Of a stretch of DNA of 64,000 nt, positions 60,967-64,000 are shown piece after piece; the first letter of the stretch is position 1, and the number at the start of each line of letters is the position of its first letter. The position numbers were made by a program, and so were the translations under genes. The notes under the pieces were generated by a model. That model saw nothing but the letters and a program-made list of their open reading frames with translations. It searched no databases and had not been told where the DNA came from. Location of the stretch: positions 1 through 64,000 of the IMG/VR virus record IMGVR_UViG_3300041964_000076; one strand, given 5' to 3'. The stretch is from a virus.

Positions 60967-61971
60967 ATGAGTACTATTACTTTCAGCAACGAAGATTTTC
61001 CATCCTTGGCAGACAACGAGTATCTGAGTGAATGGAACCAGATTGGTTTTAGTGATTTGCGTGAAGGCGAACAAGCCTTGCTGCAACAGTTTCTAGCTTA
61101 TACAGATATCGCTGAGATTGACTTTGAGAACCTGTTGCTAGTCAAAGCAGCGGATGGCGGTTTCTTCAAGAACGTTTACGGTCCGTCTGTGTTTCAGCGC
61201 GAGGGTGGCTTAATCGTCAAGGTTGGCGGCAACGAGCTGCCAATGGCTGAAGAGAAAGATGCAAAGGGTGCAATCAACCTGTTTCGGATTGGAACCCTGA
61301 CCGGGACAATTGCGTTTGCTGATGAGCCGATTGAGATTGACCTGGATGTAGTTGACCCAATAACTAACAAGAAAACAGGTGAAAAAGCCAAAATTAATTA
61401 CTTTCCGGCTCGGATCGATTTCATGCCAGAAGACGGTACTGAGATTGAATACCGCATTCGAGTCAGCTTTCAGATAACAACCGAGCCGAGTCCAAGCAAA
61501 GTCAGGGCAGCGATGAAACGAGGTGATTCGATCGCTAAGTTTCTGCGCGAACCGGGTCAAGGCGGTGGCGGTGGTGACGCTGGCAAGATGCAAGAACTAG
61601 GGAATGGTGAGTTTCCAGTTGAAAGCTACCGCGCGGTCGAAACCAACCAGTATGGCACTCGTTACATCATCAAGTTAGTCGATGGGCGAGAAGTCTGGAG
61701 TCGGGGTAATTGCGATATGCAGCTTAAGGATGAGCTGTCTCGTAGTTCAGTCGATCGCGCTTTAGCCGAAGGCAAGCCAGTCACGCTGACAACTGCCAAC
61801 ATCAAAATTGGCTCTGATGGCAAATGTCGCATGGATTGCGCTTTACGTTTACGTGCTCCGCGTTCTGCCGATGACTCACTTGGAGAAGCAAAAAAGCCTA
61901 ACGTTACTCCTGTTAGAGAGTTGGCAGCAGCAGGCAGTGGCAAAGCCAGCAAAGACAATATCCCGTTCTAA
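60967..61971 (+). CDS. Putative ssDNA-binding/recombination-type protein with SSB-like tip
   Basis: 334 residues. N-terminal 200 residues are beta-rich (DFENLLLVKAADGGFFKN, GGLIVKVGGNELPMAEEKD, IGTLTGTIAFADEPIEIDLD), then a glycine-rich linker (GQGGGGGDAGK), a second beta domain (YGTRYIIKLVDGREVWSRGN) and the tail KASKDNIPF, very like the SSB tip (D-x-I-P-F). Suggests a single-strand DNA-binding protein with two OB-like domains. Adjacent to the helicase gene, as expected for a replication module. No family name is claimed. Confidence 0.5.
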   Translation: MSTITFSNEDFPSLADNEYLSEWNQIGFSDLREGEQALLQQFLAYTDIAEIDFENLLLVKAADGGFFKNVYGPSVFQREGGLIVKVGGNELPMAEEKDAKGAINLFRIGTLTGTIAFADEPIEIDLDVVDPITNKKTGEKAKINYFPARIDFMPEDGTEIEYRIRVSFQITTEPSPSKVRAAMKRGDSIAKFLREPGQGGGGGDAGKMQELGNGEFPVESYRAVETNQYGTRYIIKLVDGREVWSRGNCDMQLKDELSRSSVDRALAEGKPVTLTTANIKIGSDGKCRMDCALRLRAPRSADDSLGEAKKPNVTPVRELAAAGSGKASKDNIPF

Positions 61972-61995
61972 CCTGATTGCTTGAGTCAAAGAAAA

Positions 61996-62015
61996 CCCCC
62001 TGCGTCAACAGGGGG
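61996..62015 (+). terminator. CCCCCTG/CAGGGGG hairpin
   Basis: CCCCCTG (61996-62002) and CAGGGGG (62009-62015), loop CGTCAA, not followed by a T-run. Between the SSB-like gene and the helicase gene; may stall transcription or protect the mRNA end rather than terminate fully. Confidence 0.5.
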
Positions 62016-62066
62016 TGTCCACTACACCGCTTTGCTTTTACACAACTAACGGGTTAGCTAAAAATT

Positions 62067-63726
62067 ATGGTACAGGTTTACAGACCACAAGCTAGGCATC
62101 AAGATCCGATTGCAGCAGCGCTGCTCTGTTTAGCGACTGCCTGCGACGGAGCCAACCAGCGAGACAGCATTGGTTTTAATGCGACCGATACAAACTTTGG
62201 GCACTCACTAGCACAACAGGTACGTGATGACCGTGAACTGACAACCAATCAACGCCAGGCAGCGTTAGCCATGCTGAAGAAGTATCGACGGCAATTAGAA
62301 GCCGCAGATATTTTCTTGCCGACCATACCTGAACTGTTGGGATTGGTTGAGTCAGAAACGGAATCAGATGATGAAGACTATGAAGATTCAGAAGACTCTG
62401 AATTAGACGCAGTAACAAGACCATCTGAGTTTCGACTGAACCAACAGCAGCAAGCAGCGATCGCGCTAATGCGAGAGTTTTTAGGCTCAGACTCTACCTG
62501 GTTTGTACTTAAGGGCTATGCCGGGACTGGGAAGACAACGACGATTCAGACCCTAGTCAAAGAATTTCAGACGCAGCGTAAGGGCTACATCTGCATGGCA
62601 GCACCGACCAATAAAGCGGTCAAAGTGCTGAAGCGGATGGCAGCGAAAGAAGGACTGCACAACATTGACTTTGCAACGGTCTATCAACTGCTGGGTATGA
62701 AGCTAGAAGTGGATGACGATGGCAAAGAAAAGCCTGTCAGCGACCCCAACGGCAACAGTAGTTTTGATCAATATGACCTGATCATCTGCGATGAAGCCAG
62801 CATGATCAACAGCGAGATTTTGACCTGCATTCAAGGTGAGACACGCAAAGGTTTCCCCAAAGTCATCTTCATGGGTGATCCGGCTCAGTTGCCGCCTGTC
62901 GGTGAAAAGGAAAGCGCTGTCTTTGTGATTGAGCCACAAACTGAACTAACAGAAGTTATGCGCTACGGTTCAGTGATTGGCAATTTAGTCACCAAAATCC
63001 GCACTGACTTAGAAGCAAAGACACCGCCATTCATGCGATCGGCTTGCTCAGACGAAGGTGAAATCAAGGTTTCTGATAAGTTTGATTGGTTGGATGACCT
63101 GATTGCTGCTTACAAGTCAGAGGCGTATCAGCTTAACCCAGACCACTGCAAAGCGCTGGCATGGACGAATAAAACCGTTGATTGGCTGAATCGCTATATC
63201 AGAGACAACCTTTACGGTCTAGACGCAGAACAATTCATGCGTGATGAGCGCCTGATTGCTGTCAAGCCACTCGTACAAGAGCGCGAAGTAGTCATGCAGA
63301 CTTCATCAGAATGCACAGTGCTGGGTGCAGACCGCGATCAGTATGTAACAGGTAAAGAAGTATGGCAATGCATCCGACTGCGCTTGCTGACTGAAGACGA
63401 TCGACGGATACGACGATCGCGCTTGCTGCATCTGAACAAGAACGATTGTCGATCGTTTTGCAGTCTTACGCGAAGCCGCCTTTAAGTTAGAGCGTGGCAG
63501 TGCTGAGTGCAAAGCAAAATGGCGCGAGTATTACAACCTGAGAAATGCCTTTGCACCGCTTAACTACGCTTACGCCTTAACGGTCCATAAAAGCCAGGGT
63601 AGTACGTTCAACGAAGTCTACGTAGCACTCAGCGACATCATGCGGTGCAAAGACATCAAGCAACGCAATCAATTGCTGTATGTGGCAATGAGTCGCGCCA
63701 GCCAAAAGCTTTTCATCTCAAAGTAA
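62067..63726 (+). CDS. SF1 (RecD/Dda-like) DNA helicase, frameshifted near the 3' end
   Basis: From ATG 62067 473 codons read intact. Walker A LKGYAGTGKTTTIQTLVKEF, Walker B LIICDEASMIN, motif III VIFMGDPAQLPP, motif IV-like NKTVDWLNRYIRDN. After shifts near 63410 and 63450 the C-terminal motifs V and VI follow: YALTVHKSQGSTFNEVYVAL and RNQLLYVAMSRASQKLFISK, stop at 63726. About 552 residues. Acidic linker (ESETESDDEDYEDSEDSELD). 5' to 3' DNA helicase expected for recombination or replication. Confidence 0.82.
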
Positions 63727-63738
63727 TGAGCTCCTGTT

Positions 63739-63762
63739 TTACTCCCTCAATTGAGGGAGTAA
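63739..63762 (+). terminator. 24-bp perfect palindrome
   Basis: TTACTCCCTCAATTGAGGGAGTAA, two 12-bp arms without a loop, 13 bp after the helicase stop. Could be a bidirectional terminator or a protein-binding site; strong hairpin in RNA. Confidence 0.6.
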
Positions 63763-63793
63763 CCCGCTTCGCTGCACTCTGCGGTAATCGTCA

Positions 63794-64000
63794 TGCATTG
63801 GATTGATTCAAGTGAAACTAAACCCTGCCCTGTTTGCGGTCGCACTCACGACGCTGATTGCCAGATAGCGGCTGATGGTTGACCGTACTCTGTCACACAC
63901 GCACTCATCCTGGTTCTAAGGTATCCCAGCCAGCCGATGAAACAAATGGTTTTAAGTTTACAGGCAAGATTGAAACAAATGGTGTGCGCGATCGCGCGGT
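63794..64000 (+). CDS. Zinc-finger (DUF3854/CHC2-like) primase start, partial
   Basis: ATG 63794: MHWIDSSETKPCPVCGRTHD then ADCQIAADG; a one-base shift near 63880 leads to TVLCHTRTHPGSKVSQPADE ... FTGKIETNGVRDRA, running off the right edge. The C-x-x-C ... C ... C/H set and the order (CPVCGR, DC, TVLCHT) match the zinc-finger start of primase-helicases of cyanobacterial plasmids and phages. Suggests that the replication module continues to the right. Confidence 0.55.

Noticed and set aside
1-64000. Insertion sequence or transposase
   Set aside because: No transposase-like protein or terminal inverted repeats with target duplications were seen.

Overview
The window is cyanobacterial mobile DNA. 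The octamer GCGATCGC (HIP1, the highly iterated palindrome of many cyanobacteria) and its core CGATCG recur throughout, in genes and in at least one terminator. The content is that of a tailed, siphovirus-like phage: terminase, portal, capsid, tail tube, giant tape measure, tail tip, lysis genes and an early/replication block. Host-derived or cargo genes are mixed in (acyltransferase, c-di-GMP enzymes, pilin, RNA ligase). It is either a prophage or a phage-plasmid. No integrase, Rep protein, tRNA or att site was found, so the two cannot be separated from this window alone.

Layout. (1) 0-12.0 kb: head and packaging genes read leftward from an XRE regulator: small and large terminase subunits, portal, several accessory genes, MuF-like protein, scaffold, decoration-like protein, major capsid protein and an HhH protein. 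(2) 12.08-32.6 kb: tail genes read rightward: connector/neck proteins, tail tube, tail assembly protein, an 8.8 kb tape measure, tail tip/hub, repeat plus LamG receptor-binding protein and minor structural proteins. They are interrupted by an inverted acyltransferase and two small genes. (3) 32.6-36.9 kb: small accessory genes, holin-like proteins, an HNH homing-type nuclease and a C39-like cysteine-peptidase endolysin. (4) 37.2-42.5 kb: a decayed HNH gene, a two-gene c-di-GMP signalling pair (EAL protein plus a diguanylate cyclase with an ethylene-receptor-like membrane sensor), small genes and a type IV pilin-like protein. (5) 42.8-48.7 kb: a leftward operon with HTH protein, small membrane proteins, an FtsK/VirD4-like ATPase, two paralogous HNH proteins and an RNA ligase, controlled from a divergent region with a striking TGGAAC/GTTCCA array. 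(6) 48.9-64 kb: early genes, with repressor-like XRE proteins, three DNA methyltransferases in a tightly coupled operon, an XRE/GIY-YIG pair facing a strong promoter, two proteins with SSB-like C-terminal tips, an SF1 helicase and the start of a zinc-finger primase.

Many genes are split by single-base indels, yet the frames between them stay open and read as continuous proteins. I therefore reconstructed genes across these shifts and give the reconstructed span. Whether the shifts are assembly errors or real decay is left open; error looks more likely for most. The most notable observations are: a 250-codon second reading frame inside the C5-cytosine methyltransferase that itself resembles a phage protein family; the ethylene-sensor/c-di-GMP pair; the 10-11 bp periodic inverted array at 48.25-48.35 kb; a free-standing 47-residue protein resembling the tail of cysteinyl-tRNA synthetase; a duplicated tape-measure C-terminus; and a conserved GGAGGT-containing junction between consecutive methyltransferase-operon genes.
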